From positions 1-48,763 of the forward strand of contig CAMFHP010000062.1 of NCBI GenBank assembly GCA_945952225.1: a stretch of 48,763 nt of DNA. Reading direction: 5' to 3'. Both the position numbers and the translations under genes were made by a program. The first letter of the stretch is position 1. Each line of letters begins with the position of its first letter. The stretch comes from an uncultured Myxococcaceae bacterium (GTDB taxonomy: Bacteria; Myxococcota_A; Polyangia; Polyangiales; Ga0077539). Under the pieces are notes generated by a model, which was given only the letters and a program-made list of their open reading frames with translations, did no database searches and was not told where the DNA came from. Positions 34,123 through 41,397 of the stretch are shown in pieces.

Positions 34123-35484
34123 ATGCGACGAACGAACGGACCTCTGGGCGGAGCGCTCGCGCTCCTCATCGCGGGATGCCTCTCGCAGGGCTGTCAGCAG
34201 GGCGATGGCGGCGCGTCGGCCGCGCAGGCGAGCGCGTCACCCACGGCGTCGGGCGATGGGCTCGCGGCGTCGGGGTACCGCTTTCCCGCGGAGTGGGAGC
34301 ACCACGATTCGACCTGGTTTTCATGGTGGACGGTGGAGTACGGCACCGCTGGGTCGACCATCCAGGACCTCCAGGTGGAGATGATCCGCCACACGCTCCG
34401 CAGCGAGGACGTCGACCTCATGGTGCAGAGCGACGAGGAGCGCGCCTCGGTGCAATCGACGCTCGCCGCCGCGGGGCTCGACACGTCGCACGTGCGCTTC
34501 CACACGCTCGCGCACAACGACATCTGGATGCGCGACTACGGCCCGCAGTTCGTGCTCGATCGCCGCGGCTCGCGGGGCATCCTCGACCTCGGCTTCGACT
34601 TCTACGGCTACGCCACGTACTCGTCGGACTTCGTGCAGACCGACGACCGTCTCGACCGCACCGTCGCCGAAGAACTCCAGCTCCCGGCCCTTCGCTGCGG
34701 GGTGATCCACGAGGGCGGCAACCTCGAGAGCGACGGCCGCGGCACGGTGATCGCGACGGAGACCACGCTACGTCGTCGCAACCCCTTCCACTCGCTCAAC
34801 GAGATCGAGCGGGAGCTCAAGCGCTGCTACGGCGCGCGCCAGGTGATCTTCACGAACGAGGGGCTGCGCGAAGACGACTCGCTGCTGCGAGGTCCCCTCG
34901 AAGGCGGTGTGTTCAACCCCGGCGGCACCGACGGGCACATGGACGACTACGTGCGCTTCGCCCCCAACGGCGTGATCCTCCTCGCGCAGGCGCGCGTCGA
35001 AGACCTGCGAAGCAGCGACGCCGGCGCGCGGGCGAGGGCGCTCGTGAACCTCCGTCGCATGGAGGAGAACCAACGCATCGTGGCGCGCGCCCGCGACGTC
35101 GACGGACGCCCGTACCGCATCGTGCGCCTGCCCCTCGCCGAGCCCACGTACTACGAGCTCCGCCCCGGCGACGCGTACTACGACCTCTACGTCTCGCTCT
35201 CGCCGTACCCCGACGGCACCGTGGTCAACGACGGCGACGTGCTGCGCATCGTGACCACGTCGAGCTACCTGAACTACACGGTCACCAACGACGCCGTGCT
35301 CATGCCCTCGTACTGTCCCGACGGCGGCACCTCGCTCGCGTGTCGCAAGGACCGCGAGGTGGCCGAGACGCTCGCGCGGGTGTTCCCCGGCCGTCGCGTG
35401 ATTCCGCTGCGCCACACGCTCGCGGCGAACCGCGGCGCCGGTGGACCGCACTGCATGACGCAGCAGCAGCCCGCCGTTCCCTGA
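34123..35484 (+). CDS. Agmatine deiminase family lipoprotein (peptidyl-Arg deiminase fold)
   Basis: 453 residues. The N-terminus is a lipoprotein-type signal (LALLIAGC, Cys about 19, with a second Cys cluster LSQGCQQ). The enzyme domain follows the guanidine-modifying family: EWEHHDSTWF, NDIWMRDYGP (Asp/Arg contacts), GGNLESDGRG, GGTDGHMDDYVRF (catalytic His) and GGPHCMTQQQP with the nucleophilic Cys about 444. Agmatine deiminases and bacterial PPADs share this fold. The substrate would be agmatine or a peptidyl or free guanidino group outside the cell, giving ammonia and a citrulline or carbamoyl product. Exported family members are known (PPAD), while agmatine deiminases are usually cytoplasmic. 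ATG 34123 has GGAG six bases upstream. Confidence 0.9.
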   Translation: MRRTNGPLGGALALLIAGCLSQGCQQGDGGASAAQASASPTASGDGLAASGYRFPAEWEHHDSTWFSWWTVEYGTAGSTIQDLQVEMIRHTLRSEDVDLMVQSDEERASVQSTLAAAGLDTSHVRFHTLAHNDIWMRDYGPQFVLDRRGSRGILDLGFDFYGYATYSSDFVQTDDRLDRTVAEELQLPALRCGVIHEGGNLESDGRGTVIATETTLRRRNPFHSLNEIERELKRCYGARQVIFTNEGLREDDSLLRGPLEGGVFNPGGTDGHMDDYVRFAPNGVILLAQARVEDLRSSDAGARARALVNLRRMEENQRIVARARDVDGRPYRIVRLPLAEPTYYELRPGDAYYDLYVSLSPYPDGTVVNDGDVLRIVTTSSYLNYTVTNDAVLMPSYCPDGGTSLACRKDREVAETLARVFPGRRVIPLRHTLAANRGAGGPHCMTQQQPAVP

Positions 35485-35496
35485 GCGCGAGGCGCG

Positions 35497-35502
35497 TACA
35501 CT
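35497..35502 (+). promoter_or_regulatory. Possible -10 (TACACT) for the DUF2252 gene
   Basis: TACACT ends 11 nt before ATG 35514, within a 29-nt gap after the deiminase stop that has no clear Shine-Dalgarno sequence. It predicts a leader of about 4-5 nt. No -35 was found. Confidence 0.35.
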
Positions 35503-35513
35503 CGGCGCCCACC

Positions 35514-36680
35514 ATGCGCGTGCCGCTTCCGTCTGAGCTCGCCCGACTCCAGATCGCCGACGACCGCGCGCGCTGCGCCGATCGCCCGTGGCTCCTCGCG
35601 CACAAGACCGCGCGCACCGGGGCCTCGCCGCTCGCGTTTCTGCGCGGCTCCGCGGGCCTCTACGCGAAGCACCTCGCGCCCGCGATGCTCGGCGACGAAC
35701 CCGCGGGCGAGGGATGGATCGTCGGCGATCTGCACCTCGAAAACTTCGGCGCCTGGCGCGACGAACACGACGCCGTGGTCTTCGACCTCAACGACTTCGA
35801 CGAGGCCACCGTGGGCCCGTGGCGCTACGACCTCGTGCGCGTCGTGGCGAGCATCGCGCTCCTCGCCAACGAGCGCGGACTGGCGGGTGATGGCACCGTG
35901 CGCCTGGCGTTCGCGTTCCTTCACGCGTGGCGCGCGATGTGTTCCGGCGCGACGCGCGCGCTGCCGCCGTGCGAGGCCGTCGAGCGCCTCGTGGCCCGCG
36001 TCGGACGTCGCACGCGCAAGGACCTTCTCGACGGTCGCACCGAGCTCGCGAAGGGCCGCCGACGCTTCGTACGCGGCCCGCGGTACCGCGACCTCGACGC
36101 GTCGCTCGACGAGGCCGTACGTGCGGCCTTCACCCGCTACGCCGTCGCGCGCGGCGAGCTCGACGCGGGATGTGTCGTCGACGACGTGGCCTTTCGCATC
36201 GCGGGCAACGGCAGCGTCGGCGCGTTGCGCGTGGCGGTGCTCGTGCGCGCCTCCGACGAGCACGACGCCCATCGCATCTACGACCTGAAATCCCAGGGCG
36301 CGCCGCTCACCGGCGAGGCGTCTGCGGGGGCCGCCCGCGTGGTCGAAGCCATGAAGCGCTGCCTGCCTGCGATGCCCCGCGCGACGGGCACGCTCGACCT
36401 CGACGGACGCTCGATGCTCGTGCGACGGCTCGCGCCCCAAGAGGACAAGCTCGATCTCGCGAAGGTCTCCGACGACGACCTCGACGGGCTCTGCGCGCAC
36501 CTCGGCGCGCTCGCGGGCAGGGCACATCGACGGGCCGCCGCGGGCCGCGTGACCGCGTGGCGTGATGACGACCTCGACGCGGTCTTCGACCTCGCGTTGG
36601 AGGTGGGTGCGCACCTCGGCGCCGCGTGGGCCGCGTACCGATGGCACCTCGCGCGCGACGCGTCGGATGCGACAACGTGA
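35514..36680 (+). CDS. DUF2252 family protein (kinase-like fold)
   Basis: 388 residues. Hallmarks: AHKTARTGASPLAFLRG, VGDLHLENFGAW (about 69-80), VFDLNDFDEATVGP (about 88-101) and RVVASIALLA. These are the GD-H-x-N-F and D-x-ND-x-DE blocks of DUF2252, a family with a predicted protein-kinase-like fold. The later VRRLAPQEDKLDL (about 305) fits the family. No signal or TM is present. The function of DUF2252 is not established; a phosphotransferase or small-molecule kinase is a structural inference. It starts 29 bp after the deiminase gene on the same strand, so a shared transcript is possible. Confidence 0.88.
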   Translation: MRVPLPSELARLQIADDRARCADRPWLLAHKTARTGASPLAFLRGSAGLYAKHLAPAMLGDEPAGEGWIVGDLHLENFGAWRDEHDAVVFDLNDFDEATVGPWRYDLVRVVASIALLANERGLAGDGTVRLAFAFLHAWRAMCSGATRALPPCEAVERLVARVGRRTRKDLLDGRTELAKGRRRFVRGPRYRDLDASLDEAVRAAFTRYAVARGELDAGCVVDDVAFRIAGNGSVGALRVAVLVRASDEHDAHRIYDLKSQGAPLTGEASAGAARVVEAMKRCLPAMPRATGTLDLDGRSMLVRRLAPQEDKLDLAKVSDDDLDGLCAHLGALAGRAHRRAAAGRVTAWRDDDLDAVFDLALEVGAHLGAAWAAYRWHLARDASDATT

Positions 36681-36786
36681 CGCACGCGCGGACGCGGGCA
36701 ATGCGCTCGCCGATGGGTGCAGCGCCGTGCGACCGTCCGACGCATCCCACCCCTTCGAAGCTGCTTCATCGCCGGGAGAACCACGC

Positions 36787-37425
36787 ATGATCCGACTCCG
36801 ATTCGCGACGCCGACCGTCGCGCTCCTCGCCCTCGTCGGCGGATGCCACGACCACGAGAGCACGGTGCCCGCGACGTCACCGTGCACGGACTCGCAGCAG
36901 GTGAGCCTGCCGTCGTGCGAGACCGCGGGCGGAGACCCGTTCTCCGATGAGGCCTGCGTGGCCTTCGACGACGCGATCCGCGCCAACCGGGTGACCGTGA
37001 GCGACGCGCGCTCGGCGACGATCAGCGCGCCCGCCGAGGGAGCGGCCGTGCCCCGTGCGACGCCGTACACCTTCCGCTGGAGCGTGCCCGTCGCGCGGGC
37101 GCCGCAGCGCCGTCCGATGACCGTCCGCGATGAGCTCGCGCGGTGGCTCACGTGGCTGCCCGAGGCCGAGGCGCACTGCGAGCCCTTCGCGGGGCGCGCG
37201 TACGAGCTGCGCTTCACCGTGGGCTCGAACGTGGTCTACCGCCGCCAGCAGTCGGCCACCTCATGGACGCCCTCGACCGCCGAGTGGAACTACCTCGTCG
37301 GCGCCTTCGGTACGGGCTCGGTGACGCTCACGATCTACACCGCGAGCTTCGCGAACAGCGCGATCTCCGCGGGCGCCGGGCCCTTCACGCCCATGGCCGC
37401 GCGGCGCTTCACCGTCGCGCCGTAG
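36787..37425 (+). CDS. Lipoprotein of unknown function
   Basis: 212 residues. A short signal ends LLALVGGC (Cys about 20). The mature N-terminus has a Cys-containing segment (SPCTDSQQVSLPSCETAGG, SDEACVAFDD). The C-terminal half looks like a fibronectin-type or other beta-sandwich, with PYTFRWSVPVA, AYELRFTVGSNVVYRR and VTLTIYTASF. There is no enzyme motif. GGGAG lies about eight bases before the ATG. It stands alone between the DUF2252 and saccharopine-pathway genes. Confidence 0.75.
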   Translation: MIRLRFATPTVALLALVGGCHDHESTVPATSPCTDSQQVSLPSCETAGGDPFSDEACVAFDDAIRANRVTVSDARSATISAPAEGAAVPRATPYTFRWSVPVARAPQRRPMTVRDELARWLTWLPEAEAHCEPFAGRAYELRFTVGSNVVYRRQQSATSWTPSTAEWNYLVGAFGTGSVTLTIYTASFANSAISAGAGPFTPMAARRFTVAP

Positions 37426-37441
37426 CGCGCATTTCCCACGC

Positions 37442-37471
37442 TTGACCCGCCTCGCCGTTGCGACGTACGCA
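37442..37471 (+). promoter_or_regulatory. Promoter TTGACC-18-TACGCA with leaderless geometry
   Basis: TTGACC (37442-37447), 18 bases, TACGCA (37466-37471), then 7 bases to ATG 37479. The predicted transcription start coincides with the ATG and no Shine-Dalgarno sequence is present. This is the best-formed example of the leaderless pattern in the window because both hexamers are present. Confidence 0.6.
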
Positions 37472-37478
37472 GAGCGCC

Positions 37479-38786
37479 ATGACCGCGCTTCGCAACGCCC
37501 TCGGCATCGTTCGTGAGACCAAGAACCGCTGGGAGCGGCGCATCCCGCTGGCCCCCGCGGAGATCGCGAAGCTCGTGCAGCAGGGCGTCGAGGTGCGCGT
37601 CGAGCGGTCGACCACGCGCGCGTTCTCCGATGATGAGCTCGCCGCCGCGGGTGCGGTGCTCGTCGACGACGCCACCGACTGCCGCTTCGTGATGGGCGTG
37701 AAGGAGTTCAAGCCCCACCAGGTGAAGCCCGGCGCGACGGTGATGTGCTTCTCGCACACCATCAAGGGTCAGTCGCACAACATGCCCCTCCTCGCCGACC
37801 TCTTGAAGAAGGGCGCGAGCCTCATCGACTACGAGGTGATCGTCGACGACCGCGGCGTGCGACAGGTCGCCTTCGGGCGCTACGCGGGCCTCGCGGGCGC
37901 CCACGAGACCCTCTGGACCCTCGGGCATCGCATGGCCTCCCTCGGCCACGAGAACGCCCTCACGGCGCTGCGCCACGCGGTCGACTACCGCGACCTCGCG
38001 GAGATGGTGCGCTACACCCGCGCGGCCCTCGACGAGCTCCGCGCCTCGGGCCCCGCGGTGCTCGAACCGTTCGTGGTGGCCGTCACGGGCCGCGGGCGCG
38101 TGTCGCAGGGCGCGTTGGAGTACCTCGACCTCGTGGGGGCCATTCCGTGCACGCTCGACGAGTGCATCGCGCTGCCGCACGAGAGCCCCGACGACCGCAC
38201 GCTGCGTGTGCTGCACCTCACGAGCGATCAGCTCTACGAGTGGGCCGGGCAGCACCGTCGCTTCAACTTCGACCACTACGCGGCGCACCCCGAGCGGTAC
38301 GTCTGCAAGGGCCCGATGTTCATGCCGTACGTGAAGGCGGTCATCAACGGGCTCTACTGGGATGAGCGCTTCCCGAGGCTCCTCGACGACTCGTCGGCGC
38401 GGCGGCTCTACGCGCAGGGCGCGCTCCCGCCCGTCATCGGCGACGTGGCCTGCGACCTCAAGGGCGGCGTCGAGTGGACCGTGAGGGTCACCGAGAACGA
38501 CGAGCCCGCCTTCGTCTTCGACCCCGCGACCAACAGCGCGAAGGTCGGCGTCGACGGTCCCGGCGTGGCGATCATGGCCGTCGACAACCTCCCCACGGCG
38601 CTCCCGCGCGACGCGGCCGAAGACTTCTCGCGCGCGCTGTACCCGTACATCCGCGCGCTCTTCGACGCCGACCTTTCGAAGGGCCTCGACGACCTTCCCG
38701 AAGCGCTGCGCACCTCGGTGATCGCCGCGAAGGGAAGGCTCACCCCGCGCTACCAGGGCCTCGCGCGCTTCCTCCCGACGGAGTGA
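37479..38786 (+). CDS. Lysine-ketoglutarate reductase domain protein (saccharopine pathway)
   Basis: 435 residues. It matches the LKR half of eukaryotic bifunctional aminoadipate semialdehyde synthase: IVRETKNRWERRIPL at the start, VMCFSHTIKGQSHNMPLL, LIDYEVI, FGRYAGLAGAHETLW, and the dinucleotide-binding block VTGRGRVSQGALE (about 199). The enzyme would join lysine and 2-oxoglutarate to form saccharopine using NAD(P)H. A separate saccharopine dehydrogenase domain is not fused and is not in this window. No secretion signal. The start is ATG 37479; a frame from 37458 adds seven residues but lies inside the promoter. Confidence 0.85.
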   Translation: MTALRNALGIVRETKNRWERRIPLAPAEIAKLVQQGVEVRVERSTTRAFSDDELAAAGAVLVDDATDCRFVMGVKEFKPHQVKPGATVMCFSHTIKGQSHNMPLLADLLKKGASLIDYEVIVDDRGVRQVAFGRYAGLAGAHETLWTLGHRMASLGHENALTALRHAVDYRDLAEMVRYTRAALDELRASGPAVLEPFVVAVTGRGRVSQGALEYLDLVGAIPCTLDECIALPHESPDDRTLRVLHLTSDQLYEWAGQHRRFNFDHYAAHPERYVCKGPMFMPYVKAVINGLYWDERFPRLLDDSSARRLYAQGALPPVIGDVACDLKGGVEWTVRVTENDEPAFVFDPATNSAKVGVDGPGVAIMAVDNLPTALPRDAAEDFSRALYPYIRALFDADLSKGLDDLPEALRTSVIAAKGRLTPRYQGLARFLPTE

Positions 38787-38791
38787 CCGCG

Positions 38792-38809
38792 CGGGCCCTC
38801 GCGGGTCCG
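38792..38809 (+). terminator. Possible terminator hairpin after the LKR gene
   Basis: CGGGCCC-TCGC-GGGTCCG forms a 7-bp stem with one G-T pair, five bases after the stop codon. It lies in the 47-bp gap between two convergent genes. There is no T-tract, so intrinsic termination is only suggested. Confidence 0.3.
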
Positions 38810-38833
38810 GTTGCAGACGTGTGCAGGTGGCCG

Positions 38834-39448
38834 TCAGCGGCAGGCGGAACTGCTGCGCACCCACGGCTGTCCGCCGCAGGTGTTGGGCGGCGTGGGGCCC
38901 GTGTCGTTGCCGAGCACGCAGTGGTTGTTGCACCAGCCGCACGACGCGTTGGCCGTGCAGCTCGCGCAGTCGATGAAGCGCGCGCAGGGGTCGGTGCCCG
39001 CGTCGGAGCCCGCCGCGCACACCACGAGCGCGCTCTGCGCGTCGTCGCAGCCCGCGAAGTTCGTCACGCCGCCGGTGCACGAGGCCGTCGAGCGCTCGCC
39101 GCACGCGAGGTACGTGTCGAGGGCCGCGCGGCAGTCGATGGGCGTGTTGTTCACCTGGGTGATGCACGCGCGCAGGCAGGTGGGCATGTCGCGCATGCAT
39201 CCCGGCGCGCCCACGATGCGCGCGCACACGGCGTTGCAACGGTCGGCGCTGCCCGCGTCGGAGGCCGCGGCGTCGGTGCGTACCGCGGCGTCGGCGGGGG
39301 CGGCGCTGTCGGCCGCGGCGTCGCTCGCGACGGTCACGTCGGCGGGTGCGGTGGCGTCGGGCGCGGTGATGGGGGCGGGGTCTTCACCGGCGCAGGCGGC
39401 CAGCGAGACGAGCACAACGGAGAGCGTGAATCGGTGGTGGAGGTGCAT
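38834..39448 (-). CDS. Cys-rich lipoprotein with PSI-like C-terminal module
   Basis: 204 residues. The signal ends VSLAAC (Cys about 19). A linker of about 50 residues of A/D/P repeats follows (APADVTVASDAAADS). Two Cys modules come next. The first, about residues 70-150, has nine or so cysteines (CNAVCARIVGAPGC, CLRAC, CRAALDTYLACG). The second resembles a plexin/PSI repeat (CARFIDCASCTANASCGWCNN). Such modules are usually extracytoplasmic and disulfide-linked. Function unknown. It starts 47 bases after the acyl-CoA dehydrogenase stop on the same strand. Confidence 0.78.
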   Translation of the reverse strand: MHLHHRFTLSVVLVSLAACAGEDPAPITAPDATAPADVTVASDAAADSAAPADAAVRTDAAASDAGSADRCNAVCARIVGAPGCMRDMPTCLRACITQVNNTPIDCRAALDTYLACGERSTASCTGGVTNFAGCDDAQSALVVCAAGSDAGTDPCARFIDCASCTANASCGWCNNHCVLGNDTGPTPPNTCGGQPWVRSSSACR

Positions 39449-39495
39449 CGGGGCGCATCGTACGTGACGCGCCCCGCGCGAGGCCACAGCGACGC

Positions 39496-41319
39496 TCAGA
39501 ACGCGCTGTCGGGAAGCTCCATGAGCGCGAGCGTTCCCTTCTCGATGAGGCGGCGCGTGTAGCCCACCTCGGGGAGCACGTCGCTCGCCCACCAGCGCGC
39601 CGAGGCGATCTTGCCGTCGTAGTACGCGCGGTCGTCGTCGCTCGCCCCGTCGCGCTTCGCGAGGGCGATCGCCGCGTGGCGGAGCAGCAGCCATCCCGAC
39701 ACCACCTGCGCGAGCGAGAAGAGCACGCGGTTGCCCTGCAGACCCACGTGGTAGAGCGACTCGTTCACCTTGCCGAGCATGGTCATGAAGATCGCGCCGA
39801 GCTCGCCGACGGCCTTCGCGAGCGACGCACGTTCGGCTTCGAGCGCGGGGTGCTTGAGCTCGCCTTCGAGCGAAGTCTGGATCTCGCCGAGGAGCCCCTG
39901 GAGCGTCGCGCCGCCGTCGCGCGCCACCTTGCGGAAGAAGAGATCGAGCGCCTGGATGTGCGTCGTGCCCTCGTAGAGCGTGTCGATCTTCTGGTCGCGG
40001 ATGTACTGCTCCATCGGGTAGTCGTCGCAGTAGCCCGAGCCGCCGAGGCACTGGAGCGAGAGCTGGAGCTGCGCGGCCGCGACCTCGGAGCACCATCCCT
40101 TCACGAGCGGGAGGAGCAGGTCGTTGAGCGCGTCGTGCTTCGCGGCGTTGACGGTGCCGTGGCCGCCGAGGATCTCGACCTGATCCTGCTGGTGGGCCGT
40201 CCAGAGCACGAGGGCGCGCATGGCCTCGGCGTGGGCCTTCTGGCTGAGCAGCATGCGGCGCACGTCGGGGTGCGCGAGGATGTGCACGCGCGGCGCGCTC
40301 TTGTCGTTGGCGCGCAGGAGGTCGGCGCCCTGCTTGCGCTCCTTCGCGTAGGCGAGCGCGTTGAGGTACGCGGTCGAGAGCGTGCCCATGCTCTTCACGC
40401 CCACGGCCATGCGCGCGTCTTCGATGATGTGGAACATCTGCCGGATGCCGTCGTGCTTGTCGCCGACGAGCAGCGCGCGGCACGGGGCGCCGTCTTCGCC
40501 GTAGTGCACCTCGCAGGTGACCGACGAGCGGATGCCCATCTTCTTTTCGAGCCGCGTGACGCTCCAGCCGTTGCGCGCGCCGAGCGATCCGTCGGCCTCG
40601 ACCCAGAACTTCGGCACGAGGAACATCGAGAGCCCCTTGGTGCCGCCGGGCGCGCCGTCGGGCCGCGCGAGCACGATGTGGACGATGTTCTCGGGCCCCT
40701 CGTAGTCGCCGTTCGTGATGAAGCGCTTCACACCCTCGATGTGCCACTCGCCGTTGGGCTCCTGCCACGCGCGGGCCCGCGCCGCGCCCACGTCGCTGCC
40801 CGCGTCGGGCTCGGTGAGCACCATCGCGGTGTTCCACTGACGGTCGATCATCTGGGGGAAGTAGCGGGCCTTCTGCTCCTCGGTGGCGAGGCGGTCGATG
40901 GCCTTCGACATCATCGGACCGGCCAGATAGAAGGCCGCCGATCCGTTGGCGCCCGCGACGAGTTCGAACGACGCCCACGCGAGCGTCGGCGGCGCGCCCA
41001 CGCCGCCCATGTGCGTGGGGAGGCTGAAGCGGTGCCAGTCGCCGTCGAAGAAGGCCTTGAGCGAGCGCGCGAGCGAGTCGGGGATCACCACGCGTCCGTC
41101 GTCGGTCATGTGCGCGGGGCGACGGTCGGCGTCGGCGAAGCTCGCGGCCACGTCGCGCACGCAGATCTGTTCGATGGCGCGCATCGACTCGCGCGCGGTG
41201 GCCTCGTCGAGCGCGTCGAAGGGCGCGTGGCCCAGCGTCGTGCGGCCCACGTCGAGGAACTCGAAGAGGTTGAAGAACGTGTCGCGCAGATTCGATCGGT
41301 AGTGATGTTCGGTGCTCAC
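39496..41319 (-). CDS. Acyl-CoA dehydrogenase (long, C-terminally extended type)
   Basis: 607 residues. The flavin and substrate blocks are clear: TEPDAGSDVGAARA (about 173), EGVKRFITNGDYEG, and the catalytic Glu in YEGTTHIQALD (about 435). A C-terminal extension of about 130 residues makes it longer than classical 380-residue enzymes; it matches the group carrying an acyl-CoA dehydrogenase C-terminal extension domain. It uses FAD to form trans-enoyl-CoA in fatty-acid degradation; chain length is not shown. The start is GTG 41319, giving MSTEHHYRSN, with TATCGT 8 nt upstream; frames extending to 43086 are antisense to the divergent lipoprotein gene. The divergent gene starts 79 bp away. Confidence 0.93.
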   Translation of the reverse strand: MSTEHHYRSNLRDTFFNLFEFLDVGRTTLGHAPFDALDEATARESMRAIEQICVRDVAASFADADRRPAHMTDDGRVVIPDSLARSLKAFFDGDWHRFSLPTHMGGVGAPPTLAWASFELVAGANGSAAFYLAGPMMSKAIDRLATEEQKARYFPQMIDRQWNTAMVLTEPDAGSDVGAARARAWQEPNGEWHIEGVKRFITNGDYEGPENIVHIVLARPDGAPGGTKGLSMFLVPKFWVEADGSLGARNGWSVTRLEKKMGIRSSVTCEVHYGEDGAPCRALLVGDKHDGIRQMFHIIEDARMAVGVKSMGTLSTAYLNALAYAKERKQGADLLRANDKSAPRVHILAHPDVRRMLLSQKAHAEAMRALVLWTAHQQDQVEILGGHGTVNAAKHDALNDLLLPLVKGWCSEVAAAQLQLSLQCLGGSGYCDDYPMEQYIRDQKIDTLYEGTTHIQALDLFFRKVARDGGATLQGLLGEIQTSLEGELKHPALEAERASLAKAVGELGAIFMTMLGKVNESLYHVGLQGNRVLFSLAQVVSGWLLLRHAAIALAKRDGASDDDRAYYDGKIASARWWASDVLPEVGYTRRLIEKGTLALMELPDSAF

Positions 41320-41327
41320 GGCGCGCG

Positions 41328-41333
41328 ACGATA
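41328..41333 (-). promoter_or_regulatory. Candidate leaderless -10 (TATCGT) of the acyl-CoA dehydrogenase
   Basis: On the minus strand TATCGT ends 8 nt before GTG 41319. TTTTCG or TTTCGC about 17-18 bases upstream could serve as a weak -35. No Shine-Dalgarno sequence precedes the start. Confidence 0.45.
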
Positions 41334-41385
41334 CACGCGCTCGCGGGGCGGCGAAAATGCGCGTTCCGACCCTGTGCGCGGCGTG

Positions 41386-41391
41386 TACGAT
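41386..41391 (+). promoter_or_regulatory. Candidate leaderless -10 (TACGAT) of the PKD-like lipoprotein
   Basis: TACGAT ends exactly 6 nt before ATG 41398 on the plus strand, without a Shine-Dalgarno sequence. With the minus-strand TATCGT at 41328, two back-to-back -10 elements sit within a 78-bp divergent gap. Confidence 0.5.
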
Positions 41392-41397
41392 CCCGCC

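Noticed and set aside
39676-41397. In-frame extension upstream of the PKD-like lipoprotein
   Set aside because: Antisense to the acyl-CoA dehydrogenase; a lipoprotein signal starts at ATG 41398.
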